Positions 11,187 through 20,305 of a stretch of DNA of 64,000 bases are shown here, piece after piece. The stretch is taken from the NCBI GenBank assembly GCA_014654455.1, contig JACWCY010000004.1, forward strand, positions 1-64,000, read 5' to 3'. The notes beneath the pieces are model-generated. The model worked only from the letters and a program-made list of their open reading frames with translations. It did no database searches and was not told where the DNA came from. The first letter of the stretch is position 1. Every line of letters starts with the position of its first letter. Source of the DNA: Pelagibacterales bacterium SAG-MED01 (GTDB lineage Bacteria; Pseudomonadota; Alphaproteobacteria; Pelagibacterales; Pelagibacteraceae). The translations under genes were made by a program, and so were the position numbers.

Positions 11187-12545
11187 TTATTTTAATTGAT
11201 TAAATAATTCTGGTGGTATTCCTTTATCAGACATACCTTGCAGATTTCCTTTAGACATCTTTTTCATCATTTCAGACATCATTTTAAATTGCTTTAGCAA
11301 TTTATTGATAGTGGCTGGGTCAGTACCAGAACCATTAGCAATTCTTTTTTTTCTTGAACCATCTATTATTTTTGGGTTCTCTCTCTCTTTTTTTGTCATA
11401 GACAAAATTATAGCTTCATTTTTTGTAATAACGCTCTCATCTATACCTGCAGCATCCATTTGTGATTTAACTTTAGATACCCCCGGCATAAAAGACATCA
11501 CTCCTTCTATCCCACCCATTTTTTTCATTTGTCTTAATTGGGTTAAATAATCTTGCATTGAGAATTGTCCTTTTTTTAAATTTTCTTCAGCCTTTTTAAT
11601 ATTTTCTTCACCTAAATCTTGTGCTGCTTTTTCTACCAGGGATACAATATCTCCCATTCCTAAAATTCTATTAGCAATTCTATCTGGATGAAAAACTTCA
11701 AGGTTTTCAATTTTTTCACCTACACCTAAAAATTTAATTGGGACTTGAGAAACAAACTTCATACTAACAGCGGCTCCACCTCTAGCATCACCATCTGCTC
11801 TAGTTAAAATTATACCTGAGAGATTTACTGTATTTTTAAATTCTTTTGCAACAGATGCTGCTACTTGTCCAGTAAGTGAGTCTGCAACCAAAAATGTCTC
11901 TGCAGGCTTAATTGTATTTTCAATTTGTTTGATTTCACTCATCATTTGTAAATCTATTTGTGTTCTACCTGCGGTATCAAATAATATAATGTCAGCCCCA
12001 TTTAAATTAGCAGCACTTTTGGCCCTTTGACAAATATCAGCTGGTTGTTGACCTTCGATTATAGGAAGGGTTAAAATATTATTTTGTTCTCCTAAAGATT
12101 TTAATTGTTCTTGAGCGGCTGGCCTATAAATGTCTAAACTAACCATCATAACTTTTTTCTTTTTTGTATTCTCTAAATATTTTGCAAGTTTTGCAGTTGT
12201 AGTTGTTTTACCAGAGCCTTGTAATCCAACCAACATCATTGGCACTGGTGGAACTACATTAAGATTTATATCGCTATTTTTTTCTCCTAGTAAACTAACT
12301 AATTCATCATAAACAATCTTAACCACCATATCTCCAGGTGATGTTGATCTTATTATTTCTTGCCCTAAAGCTTTTGGCCTAACCTTTTCAATAAATTCTT
12401 TGGCAACATTTAACGAGACGTCTGCTTCAAGAAGAGCTTGTCTTATTCCTCTCAAGCCTTCATCAACTTGATTTTCATCAAGTGATGGAGCTTTTTTTAA
12501 AGAAGAAAAAATTTCTTCAAATTTATTTGTTAAATTTTCAAACAT
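11187..12545 (-). CDS. ffh: Signal recognition particle GTPase (Ffh/SRP54)
   Basis: LVGLQGSGKTTTTAKLAKYL, DTAGRTQID, TRADGDARGGAAVS, M-domain MPG..K. Start placed at MFENLTNKFEEIF (12545) rather than ORF-track 12572, because the upstream 9 codons fall in a structured leader. Confidence 0.95.
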   Translation of the reverse strand: MFENLTNKFEEIFSSLKKAPSLDENQVDEGLRGIRQALLEADVSLNVAKEFIEKVRPKALGQEIIRSTSPGDMVVKIVYDELVSLLGEKNSDINLNVVPPVPMMLVGLQGSGKTTTTAKLAKYLENTKKKKVMMVSLDIYRPAAQEQLKSLGEQNNILTLPIIEGQQPADICQRAKSAANLNGADIILFDTAGRTQIDLQMMSEIKQIENTIKPAETFLVADSLTGQVAASVAKEFKNTVNLSGIILTRADGDARGGAAVSMKFVSQVPIKFLGVGEKIENLEVFHPDRIANRILGMGDIVSLVEKAAQDLGEENIKKAEENLKKGQFSMQDYLTQLRQMKKMGGIEGVMSFMPGVSKVKSQMDAAGIDESVITKNEAIILSMTKKERENPKIIDGSRKKRIANGSGTDPATINKLLKQFKMMSEMMKKMSKGNLQGMSDKGIPPELFNQLK

Positions 12546-12556
12546 ATTTATTACAC

Positions 12557-12656
12557 ACAGCAGTAATCGCACTAGTGGGCGAACCCTCGCTGACTAGTGT
12601 CGATCTCTTTGTTTCCAAAGACACCGCAAATTTAACGTTTTTGCGGAAACTGCCAC
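12557..12656 (-). ncRNA. Candidate structured RNA/5' leader of ffh (four-stem junction)
   Basis: Minus-strand pairing by eye: P1 GTGGCAG/CTGCTGT, P2 CCGCAAA..TTTGCGG, P3 CTTTG-GAAA-CAAAG, P4 ATCG(A)CACTAGT..GCGA-GGGT-TCGC..ACTAGTGCGAT; ends 11 nt before the ffh ATG. Confidence 0.65.
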
Positions 12657-12706
12657 AAACTATAATAGAGGTTCAAAAAGTCAATAAATAAGTTAAATAA
12701 CTATAT

Positions 12707-13531
12707 ATGGACATTAAAGCTTTTAAAATGGATGGATTAGGTAATGATTTTGTTATCATTGATAATAGACAAAAAATTACTGACTTATCAGAGGAACAGA
12801 TAATTAAAATTTGTGATAGAAATTTTGTTGGATGTGATCAATTAATATTAATTGAAAAAGATAACACCACCGATGCTCGCTTAAAGTTTTTTAATTCTGA
12901 TGGAGGTGAATCAGGTGCTTGCGGAAATGGTACAAGATGCGTTGCTGATTTAATTTCAAAAGAAAAAGATAACAAAACTATAATTCTAACCACTCTATCT
13001 GGAAATTTAAAATCTAAAATACTAGGAAACAATCTAGTTACAACTGAGATTGGAAATGCAAAAACTAAGTGGAACGAAATTCCTCTATTGTATAAATTAA
13101 ATACACTTAATCTAAATATAAAAATTAATGACATAAATAACAAAGAGCATTCTGGTGGCACTGCTATTAATGTTGGAAACCCTCATGTTATATTTTTTAT
13201 GAATGAAATTGAAAATTTTGATATTACAAAAATTGGTCCAAAAATTGAGAGTCATAAGATGTTTCCAGAAAAATGTAACGTTACAATTGCTAAAGTGATA
13301 AATAAAAACTTAATTAAAGTTAAAGTCTGGGAAAGAGGTGCTGGATTAACGAAAGCATGTGGAACTGCAGCATGTGCAACAGCATATGCTGGCAAGTTAA
13401 ATGACCTTACTAACAATAATACAGATATAGAATTTGAGACTGGAAAATTATCAATTTTTATAGATGAAAAAAATTCTATTCATATGAAAGGTCCTGTTTC
13501 AGATATAGAAGAAATTTTAATAAAATTATAA
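12707..13531 (+). CDS. dapF: Diaminopimelate epimerase
   Basis: KMDGLGNDFVIID, ESGACGNGTRCVA, GNPHVIFF, ERGAGLTKACGTAACATA. Confidence 0.96.
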   Translation: MDIKAFKMDGLGNDFVIIDNRQKITDLSEEQIIKICDRNFVGCDQLILIEKDNTTDARLKFFNSDGGESGACGNGTRCVADLISKEKDNKTIILTTLSGNLKSKILGNNLVTTEIGNAKTKWNEIPLLYKLNTLNLNIKINDINNKEHSGGTAINVGNPHVIFFMNEIENFDITKIGPKIESHKMFPEKCNVTIAKVINKNLIKVKVWERGAGLTKACGTAACATAYAGKLNDLTNNNTDIEFETGKLSIFIDEKNSIHMKGPVSDIEEILIKL

Positions 13532-14448
13532 TGGGAATATTCGATAAATTTAAAAAAGGTTTTCAAAAAAGTGCTTCAGCTTTTTCATCTGGTCTTAAAG
13601 AAATAATTATAAAAAAAGAAATAGATGACGAAAATTTAAATAAAATTGAAGAATTTTTAATCCAATCAGATGTTGGTATTGAGGCTGCATCCGAAATAAA
13701 AGAAATAATTTCAACGAAGAAAGTTGATCCTAATAAAGATTTAACAAAAGAAATAAATCTTATTTTAAAAGAATACATTATTTCGTTAATGAAGCCCTTG
13801 GAAAATAATTCTTTTTTTTTAAAAAAAAAAAAACTTAACGCAACTTTAATTTCTGGAGTGAATGGTGTTGGTAAAACAACAAGCATTGGTAAAATTGGTA
13901 AAATTTTGAAAACCAATGGTAATAAAGTTATGTTTGCAGCTTCAGATACTTTTCGAGCTGCAGCTATTGAACAATTAGAAAATTGGGCTAATAAAATAGA
14001 TGTTCAAATAATAAAATCATCACAAGGGTCAGACCCTGCTTCAGTTGCATATAAAGCTATTGAAGGAGCTATTAATAATAATTTCGATCAAGTTTTAATT
14101 GATACAGCTGGAAGACTTCAAAATAAAAAAAATTTAATGGAGGAGTATAAAAAGATTGCTAATGTAACAAAAAAAATTGACCCTGATGCTCCCCATGATG
14201 TTATTTTGGTTTTAGATGCGACTTCTGGTCAAAATATAATTAATCAAGTAGAAGAATTTAATAAGATCATTCCTATAACAGGTATCATCATGACAAAATT
14301 AGATGGGACTGCAAAAGGTGGTATTTTATTGGCGCTAGCAAAAAAATATAAACTTCCAATTATTGCTTTAGGTTTAGGTGAAAAAGAAGATGACCTACAA
14401 ATATTTGAAGCTGAAAAATTTGCTGAGGCTTTTACCCAAACTAGTTAA
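13531..14448 (+). CDS. ftsY: Signal recognition particle receptor FtsY
   Basis: SGVNGVGKTTSIGKIG, ASDTFRAAAIEQLENWA, DTAGRLQNK, TKLDGTAKGG. Confidence 0.95.
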   Translation: MGIFDKFKKGFQKSASAFSSGLKEIIIKKEIDDENLNKIEEFLIQSDVGIEAASEIKEIISTKKVDPNKDLTKEINLILKEYIISLMKPLENNSFFLKKKKLNATLISGVNGVGKTTSIGKIGKILKTNGNKVMFAASDTFRAAAIEQLENWANKIDVQIIKSSQGSDPASVAYKAIEGAINNNFDQVLIDTAGRLQNKKNLMEEYKKIANVTKKIDPDAPHDVILVLDATSGQNIINQVEEFNKIIPITGIIMTKLDGTAKGGILLALAKKYKLPIIALGLGEKEDDLQIFEAEKFAEAFTQTS

Positions 14449-15004
14449 TTAAATTACTTGATATTAGTGGTTTATAAAAACTACACTTATAATTATTTTT
14501 AAATTCATAATGACCACAATTTTTTGCAAAAGAAGATATAATAAAATCAAATTTACCAGTACTTGGATATAATTCTAATTTTTTCTCCATAATATCAAAT
14601 TTAAAATTAGCATTTAAACTTTTAACAGCACTAATCATTATTAAAGTTTTGTTATCTTTTAAAAGATAATAAGCAAAATCATCTGGAAATACCGGAAAAT
14701 CATATTCCTCAAGGTAATACTTTGCATGAGACGGAAACCAATCGTAAGATATTAAAGAAGATGAAGTTTTAGTTTTATAATCATAAATATAAAGATCTTT
14801 TGGATGGTCATTAATATAATTTTCATTCTCACCTCTGGCTAAAATTGAATTTTCTCTGCCCTTAAAATACAAGGCAAAATCTTTATTATGAGAGTTCATT
14901 TGATCTATATGAAAAAGATTATCAGGTGAAAACTCATTATCTTTCGCAATAGCAATTTGACTCAGAGAAAAAAGGGAAATAATTAATAAAAATAATCTAC
15001 TCAC
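14441..15004 (-). CDS. Hypothetical exported protein
   Basis: Signal peptide MSRLFLLIISLFSLSQIAIA; convergent 8-nt overlap with ftsY. Confidence 0.55.
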   Translation of the reverse strand: MSRLFLLIISLFSLSQIAIAKDNEFSPDNLFHIDQMNSHNKDFALYFKGRENSILARGENENYINDHPKDLYIYDYKTKTSSSLISYDWFPSHAKYYLEEYDFPVFPDDFAYYLLKDNKTLIMISAVKSLNANFKFDIMEKKLELYPSTGKFDFIISSFAKNCGHYEFKNNYKCSFYKPLISSNLIN

Positions 15005-15053
15005 ATTAAAAAATTAATCAATAATATTGAATTTTATTTGGTTGGAATGTGGC

Positions 15054-15872
15054 TTAATTTAAACTTTTGAGGAATGATTTAAGTGCAAAGACTAACTTTT
15101 CGTCATATTCCATCATATGATTGTCATATTTAGTAAAGTATGAATATTTTGGTTCATTTGCTATCTCATAAATTTTTTTTCCCATTGAGAATGGAACGAT
15201 TTGATCTACTTCACCATGCATAACTAAGATAGGTGAATTTATATTTTTAACTTTTTTATAATTTTCAAATTTATCTTTAAGTAACAAATTAACTGGTATA
15301 TATGGGTAGAATGTTTTTGCAGCTTCTATCATTGAAGTAAATGGAGTTTCTAAAATTATACCTGCATAATTCTTATTTTGAGCTAAATGCGTAGCTACAC
15401 CTGTACCCAAAGACTCTCCATATAAAATAAGATTTTTTTGATCCACTCCTTTTTTAATCAACCAATTAATTGCACTATTGCCGTCAATATATAGTCCTTC
15501 TTCTGAAGGTTTCCCATTATTTCCACTAAAACCCCTCCAAGCAATAATCAAAAAATTAATATTCATATCTTTAAAATGATTAAGTTTATGAATTCTATTT
15601 TCTAGAGATCCTGCATTTCCATGAAAGTAAATTAGGGTTTTATAGTTTTTTAAGTCTTTTTCATGGTACCATCCAAGTAGCTCAATATTATCAGGTGTTT
15701 GAATTTTAACTTCTTTTATATTTACAGAAATTTCATCTCCTGAATAATTATTTTCGTTTGGATGATAAAGTAAGTTTCGTTGGTAGAAGTATAAAAATAC
15801 TAAAACGATCAAATATAAAAAAAAGATAACTAAAACTAATTGCAATAAATTCTTCCTAAACTTTTTTAACAT
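15054..15872 (-). CDS. Alpha/beta hydrolase (membrane-anchored serine peptidase/lipase-like)
   Basis: IYFHGNAGS, LYGESLGTG nucleophile elbow, VMHGEVDQIVPF. Confidence 0.85.
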   Translation of the reverse strand: MLKKFRKNLLQLVLVIFFLYLIVLVFLYFYQRNLLYHPNENNYSGDEISVNIKEVKIQTPDNIELLGWYHEKDLKNYKTLIYFHGNAGSLENRIHKLNHFKDMNINFLIIAWRGFSGNNGKPSEEGLYIDGNSAINWLIKKGVDQKNLILYGESLGTGVATHLAQNKNYAGIILETPFTSMIEAAKTFYPYIPVNLLLKDKFENYKKVKNINSPILVMHGEVDQIVPFSMGKKIYEIANEPKYSYFTKYDNHMMEYDEKLVFALKSFLKSLN

Positions 15873-16761
15873 TTTTTTTTTTTGCTAAGTATATGCCAAT
15901 AAATACTAAAACCGTTCCAATCAAATGATAATTTTCTAATTTTTCTTCAAATAAAAAATAACCATAAATTGCGCCATAAATTGTAAAAATATACAATGTA
16001 AATCCAGTCAAAGATGCACCAAGTTTTTTTTGAACCATTGTATAAAGAGTAAATGCTATTATACCTGGAGAAATTGCTGCAAAAATTACCCACATAAAAA
16101 ATTCTCTATTAAATATAGTTTTTTCAAAAAAAATTTCTTCACCAATATAAAAAGGTAATAAGCTAATAGCCCCAAATAATGCAATTAAAGTAAATCTTTG
16201 AAAAATCTTAAGTTTTGTTTTCCAATAAAATAAATAAATTGAGTATAGTGCCCATCCTATTGCTGCGGCTAACATCCAAAGATCACCAATAGTAAAATTA
16301 AGATTTATTAATAAATAAAAATCACCCTTTATAATAATTGCAAATACACCAATTAAACAAGTTACAAGCCCAATAATTTTGGTGAGACTAATTTTTTCAT
16401 TAAAAAATATACCAGAAATCAAAATTATAAATATTGGAGAAGACGTATATATAATTCCCATATTAGTAACTGTAGTAGTTTGACCTGCTAAGAAAGGAAA
16501 AGCACCACAAACACCACAGCCTGTTGCTCCTAAGAAAAAAAGTTTTTGATATTCTTTTTTCATAATTTTATAATTTTTTTTTAACGATACATACGTAAAA
16601 GGTAACAGAATAAGAAAAACTAATGTCCATCTCCAAAATGCTAAAGAAATTGGTGGAACATGTTCAACACCACCTCGAGCTACAACCAGATTCGATGCCA
16701 TAAAAATGGGTTGAATAAATAAAAGTGAAAATGCAAAAAGATTATTAGTTTTTGTGTTCAA
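15856..16761 (-). CDS. EamA-family (DMT) transporter
   Basis: Ten hydrophobic segments in two EamA-like repeats (FAFSLLFIQPIFMASNLVVARGG...; TIGDLWMLAAAIGWALYSIY). Confidence 0.85.
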   Translation of the reverse strand: MNTKTNNLFAFSLLFIQPIFMASNLVVARGGVEHVPPISLAFWRWTLVFLILLPFTYVSLKKNYKIMKKEYQKLFFLGATGCGVCGAFPFLAGQTTTVTNMGIIYTSSPIFIILISGIFFNEKISLTKIIGLVTCLIGVFAIIIKGDFYLLINLNFTIGDLWMLAAAIGWALYSIYLFYWKTKLKIFQRFTLIALFGAISLLPFYIGEEIFFEKTIFNREFFMWVIFAAISPGIIAFTLYTMVQKKLGASLTGFTLYIFTIYGAIYGYFLFEEKLENYHLIGTVLVFIGIYLAKKKNVKKV

Positions 16762-16780
16762 TGATTTTCTTTTGAATTAT

Positions 16781-16957
16781 TTATTTTTTATCAAAGAAGG
16801 CTTCGTAAACCATCATAAAGATTGCAATCCCCATTAAAATATAAACAGGTAATACATCAAAGAAACCAATCATAGATGATCTAGTTAAAGTTGTAGCAAG
16901 ACCAACTAAAAAAGCGATAGCAAGTAAAGAGCCTAAAAATGTTGTGAACTTTTGCAT
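16781..16957 (-). CDS. Small hypothetical membrane protein
   Basis: MQKFTTFLGSLLAIAFLVGLATTLTRSSMIGFFDVLPVYILMGIAIFMMVYEAFFDKK; start moved from 16993 to internal ATG because of overlap with amidase. Confidence 0.5.
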   Translation of the reverse strand: MQKFTTFLGSLLAIAFLVGLATTLTRSSMIGFFDVLPVYILMGIAIFMMVYEAFFDKK

Positions 16958-16958
16958 T

Positions 16959-18284
16959 TTAATTATTACATTCCTTTTCCAACCAATTAGCAACCCCTAA
17001 AAATCTATGATCATCATAACGATTTCCTATAAGCTGAACTCCTAATGGTAAATTATTTTCGCCTTCGAGCAATGGAAGAGAAATACAAGGTGTTCCTAGA
17101 TAAGACCATACTTTATTAAATTCTGCTGTTCCGGTACTCTTCAAACCCTTAGGCGCTACACCAGGACTAGAGGGCGATAGTACACCATGGTAATCTTCGA
17201 AGACTTCTTGGTAAGATTCATAACTTCTTTTTTTAAAATCAATTGCTTCGGCATATTCTTTTGCTGAATACTTGTTACCATTAGCTATGGCAGTTTGCAT
17301 ATATTTTGATAATTTTGCTTTGTACTTTTTGTAATACATTGCAAAATTATTGGCCAAATCCGTTTCGTGAATTATTTGATGATATTTATGAATATCTTTA
17401 AAATATGATGGCGTGTCAAATATCTCAATATTTTTAAATGACTTAATAAAATATTCAAAAGACTCTCTAGATTTTTTGTCAATTATCTTCCAATAGTCTG
17501 ACTTATAAAAAATAAACTTAGGTTCATATGCTGGGCCTTTTTTTGTTTCTTCTAAAATATTTTCAGCTGAATAATAAATAGTTGCTGGATCATGATGATC
17601 TTTTTTAATTAAAACCTTTGCTAATAACGCTACATCTTCAACAGTTCTTCCAAATATACCCATATGATCTAACGTATATGAGGTTCTCAAAACACCATTT
17701 CTTGAAATTAGACCATAAGTTGGTTTATATCCAACAACACCACAATAAGAAGCGGGCCTTATAACTGACCCACCTGTTTGTGATCCAATTGAAAGTGGTG
17801 CCATAAAAGACGCAACTGAGGCTGCTGAACCGCTAGATGAACCTCCTGGTGTTCTTAAATAGTCGTGAGGATTGGTTGTTTTTGATGGTCCTAAATATGC
17901 TAATTCCGATGTAGCCGTTTTACCCATAACAATAGCACCAGCGGAATGTAAAAGTTCAACTATCTCAGCATTTTGAGAATAAGATTTACCTTTTCTAATA
18001 GGTGTTCCACACTCTGTTGGCATATCTACAGTTCCTATTATATCTTTTAAGGCTACTGGAACTCCGTGTAATGAACCTACAGGTTTTCCTGATTTTCTAT
18101 GCTCATCTGAATCAGCAGCTTTCTCTAATAAAACTTTTTTGTCAAAGTGAGCCCACGCTTTAATATCTTTTTCGAATTTATTTATTCTTTCAATATATTT
18201 TTCACAAACTTCAACTGAGCTTAAATGACCTTCTTTAATTTTTGAGGCCATCTCTTCAACACTTAACGAAAATATATCAATCAT
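16959..18284 (-). CDS. Amidase (amidase signature family)
   Basis: GVPVALKDI, TPGGSSSGSAASVA, SIGSQTGGSVIRPASYCGVVGYKPTYG; Ser-cisSer-Lys triad. Start chosen at MIDIFSLSVEEM. Confidence 0.92.
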   Translation of the reverse strand: MIDIFSLSVEEMASKIKEGHLSSVEVCEKYIERINKFEKDIKAWAHFDKKVLLEKAADSDEHRKSGKPVGSLHGVPVALKDIIGTVDMPTECGTPIRKGKSYSQNAEIVELLHSAGAIVMGKTATSELAYLGPSKTTNPHDYLRTPGGSSSGSAASVASFMAPLSIGSQTGGSVIRPASYCGVVGYKPTYGLISRNGVLRTSYTLDHMGIFGRTVEDVALLAKVLIKKDHHDPATIYYSAENILEETKKGPAYEPKFIFYKSDYWKIIDKKSRESFEYFIKSFKNIEIFDTPSYFKDIHKYHQIIHETDLANNFAMYYKKYKAKLSKYMQTAIANGNKYSAKEYAEAIDFKKRSYESYQEVFEDYHGVLSPSSPGVAPKGLKSTGTAEFNKVWSYLGTPCISLPLLEGENNLPLGVQLIGNRYDDHRFLGVANWLEKECNN

Positions 18285-18288
18285 TTTT

Positions 18289-19650
18289 TTAGTCAGCAAA
18301 CAATACTTCTGGAAGCCATAAAGCAATTCCAGGGAACATATACATTAAAAACATCCCAAAAATAACTATACCTAAAAATGGCATAATCCCTCTAAATATT
18401 TCCATTAATTCGACATTGGTTTTTTGAACTCCTTTTAAATAGTAAGCAGACATTGCCATTGGCGGAGTTAAAAAAGAGGTTTGTAAATTCAGAGCAATTA
18501 ACATAGCAAAGAAGTATGGATTAACATCAAATATTTCTAATAAAGGTAAAAATATTGGTACAAATATAATTAAAATTTCAGTCCATTCTAAAGGCCATCC
18601 TAAAAGAAAAATTATTATTTGGGTTATTACTAAAAATTGCCATGTACTTATATTTATTGAAGTAAAGAAATGCTCAAATACTTCATGTCCACCTAGATAA
18701 GAAAAGACTGAAGAAAAGGTCCAAGATCCAATAAATAACCACATGATCATTGCTGTTGTTTTCGCAGTTAGAAAAACTGACTCTTTAAAATTTTGCCATT
18801 TAAGTGTTTTATAAAACCAAGATAGAAGTATTGCTCCGAATGCTCCTGCTGCAGCTGCTTCTGCTGGAGTTGCTATTCCAGCTAAAATTGTTCCTAAAAC
18901 TAACATTATTAAACCAAACAAAGGTACGAAAGAAACCAATACTTCTTTTAAAATCTCTGCTCTCGGTGGGATATCTTCAGCCGGTGGTCTTGGGGCTATT
19001 GATGGATTTAACCACGCTCTAGTTACAGCATATGCGATATACAAACCTGCTAACATTAATCCTGGAAATATAGCAGCTGCAAATAATCTCAATGGTGATA
19101 GTTGAGCAATCACAGAATAAACAATCAACATAATGCTTGGGGGAATTAAAATTCCTAAACACCCACCTGCACAAATTATTCCTGATGCAAATTTTTTATC
19201 ATATCCTGCTTTAACCATTGCAGGCCAAGCTAGTAAACCCATTAAAGTTACAACTGCTCCTATAATTCCTGTTGCTGTAGAAAACAAAGTGCAAGTTATT
19301 AATGCTGCCACTGCCATTGATGCTGGCAATCTATGTGCAGCTAGTCTTATTGCAAAAAATAATTTAGCTACAATCCCTGCTCTTTCAACCAAATATCCCA
19401 TGAATAAAAAAAGTGGTACAGCTGTAAGTACGTTATTATCCATAACCGTGTAGGTATTTTTAACAAATAATGAAAATATTCTATTATCAAAAAGATGATC
19501 CATTAAAACCGGATCGTAATAAGCATAATAACCAAAACCTATTCCCATTGCCATTAAAGTGAATGCAATTGGAAAACCCAATAAGACTGCAAACAAAAAT
19601 ACGCCCATCATTAGAATAGCTACCTCAGGATTTGTAAGACTAAACAGCAT
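18289..19650 (-). CDS. dctM: TRAP transporter large permease (DctM family)
   Basis: GFPIAFTLMAMGIGFGYYAY, GYLVERAGIVAKLF, GGCLGILIPPSIMLIVYSVIAQ, ATPAEAAAAGAFGAI. Confidence 0.95.
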   Translation of the reverse strand: MLFSLTNPEVAILMMGVFLFAVLLGFPIAFTLMAMGIGFGYYAYYDPVLMDHLFDNRIFSLFVKNTYTVMDNNVLTAVPLFLFMGYLVERAGIVAKLFFAIRLAAHRLPASMAVAALITCTLFSTATGIIGAVVTLMGLLAWPAMVKAGYDKKFASGIICAGGCLGILIPPSIMLIVYSVIAQLSPLRLFAAAIFPGLMLAGLYIAYAVTRAWLNPSIAPRPPAEDIPPRAEILKEVLVSFVPLFGLIMLVLGTILAGIATPAEAAAAGAFGAILLSWFYKTLKWQNFKESVFLTAKTTAMIMWLFIGSWTFSSVFSYLGGHEVFEHFFTSINISTWQFLVITQIIIFLLGWPLEWTEILIIFVPIFLPLLEIFDVNPYFFAMLIALNLQTSFLTPPMAMSAYYLKGVQKTNVELMEIFRGIMPFLGIVIFGMFLMYMFPGIALWLPEVLFAD

Positions 19651-20224
19651 TTTCTTTATCTTCCTTTTGTGAAGTTCTCATTAATAATTTCTCTGTCTCT
19701 TCTGCTACAACTATTCTTGCAGGCCATTGACCAGATTTTATACAAAGTATTGATCTAAAAACTTCACTTACTCCCTGAATAATCAGCATGATGCCTGCAG
19801 CAGGGATCATGGATTTTACCATATAAATTTGAATTTGAGCTGGACTACTCCAGCTAGTTTCTTTAATTTTCCAAGCCTGAGCCGCATACTCATAACCATA
19901 AAAAGCTAAAGCTACAACACCTGGAAAAAAGAAAATAAAATATAATACTAAATCTATCCATGCCTGTGTCCTTTGACTAAATAATCTATAAATTACATCA
20001 CCTCTTACATGCGCTTCTGTTGCTAAACAATATGCCCCTGACATCATTAATATAGCTCCATACATTTGCATACTAAAATCAAAATTCCATAACGTAGGTG
20101 CATTAAAAGCATATGCCATAACGACCTCATAAACTGTACCCCCCATTAAAATAACTATGCACCATGAAAAAGCTTTTCCCATTGAAGTGCTCAGTGTATC
20201 TGCAAATCTAATGTAGGATTCCAT
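19640..20224 (-). CDS. dctQ: TRAP transporter small permease (DctQ family)
   Basis: Four hydrophobic helices, MMSGAYCLATEAHVRGDVIYRLFSQRTQAWIDLV; adjacent to dctM. Confidence 0.9.
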   Translation of the reverse strand: MESYIRFADTLSTSMGKAFSWCIVILMGGTVYEVVMAYAFNAPTLWNFDFSMQMYGAILMMSGAYCLATEAHVRGDVIYRLFSQRTQAWIDLVLYFIFFFPGVVALAFYGYEYAAQAWKIKETSWSSPAQIQIYMVKSMIPAAGIMLIIQGVSEVFRSILCIKSGQWPARIVVAEETEKLLMRTSQKEDKENAV

Positions 20225-20253
20225 AATAATTTATAAGTATCGTAAATTTTGTT

Positions 20254-20287
20254 AAAAAAAAAGGGGGTTTTTCAACCCCCTTTTTTT
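20254..20287 (-). terminator. Rho-independent-type hairpin between dctP and dctQM
   Basis: aaaaaaaaagggggtt-tttc-aacccccttttttt: 7-bp GC/AT core stem with flanking A/T runs on both sides (works on either strand). Confidence 0.85.
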
Positions 20288-20305
20288 AAATCAATTTAAA
20301 GTTAA

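Noticed and set aside
12545-12660. 4.5S SRP RNA (ffs) adjacent to ffh
   Set aside because: Lacks the conserved SRP domain IV sequence (GGUCAGGUCCGGAAGGAAGCAGCC-like) and folds as a multi-stem junction instead of one long hairpin.
12482-12691. 69-aa plus-strand ORF over the ffh 5' end and leader
   Set aside because: Overlaps ffh antisense and the structured leader; no protein-like features.
18804-19453. Plus-strand ORFs antisense to dctM
   Set aside because: Shadow ORFs opposite a well-supported TRAP permease gene; leucine/alanine-biased composition typical of antisense reading.
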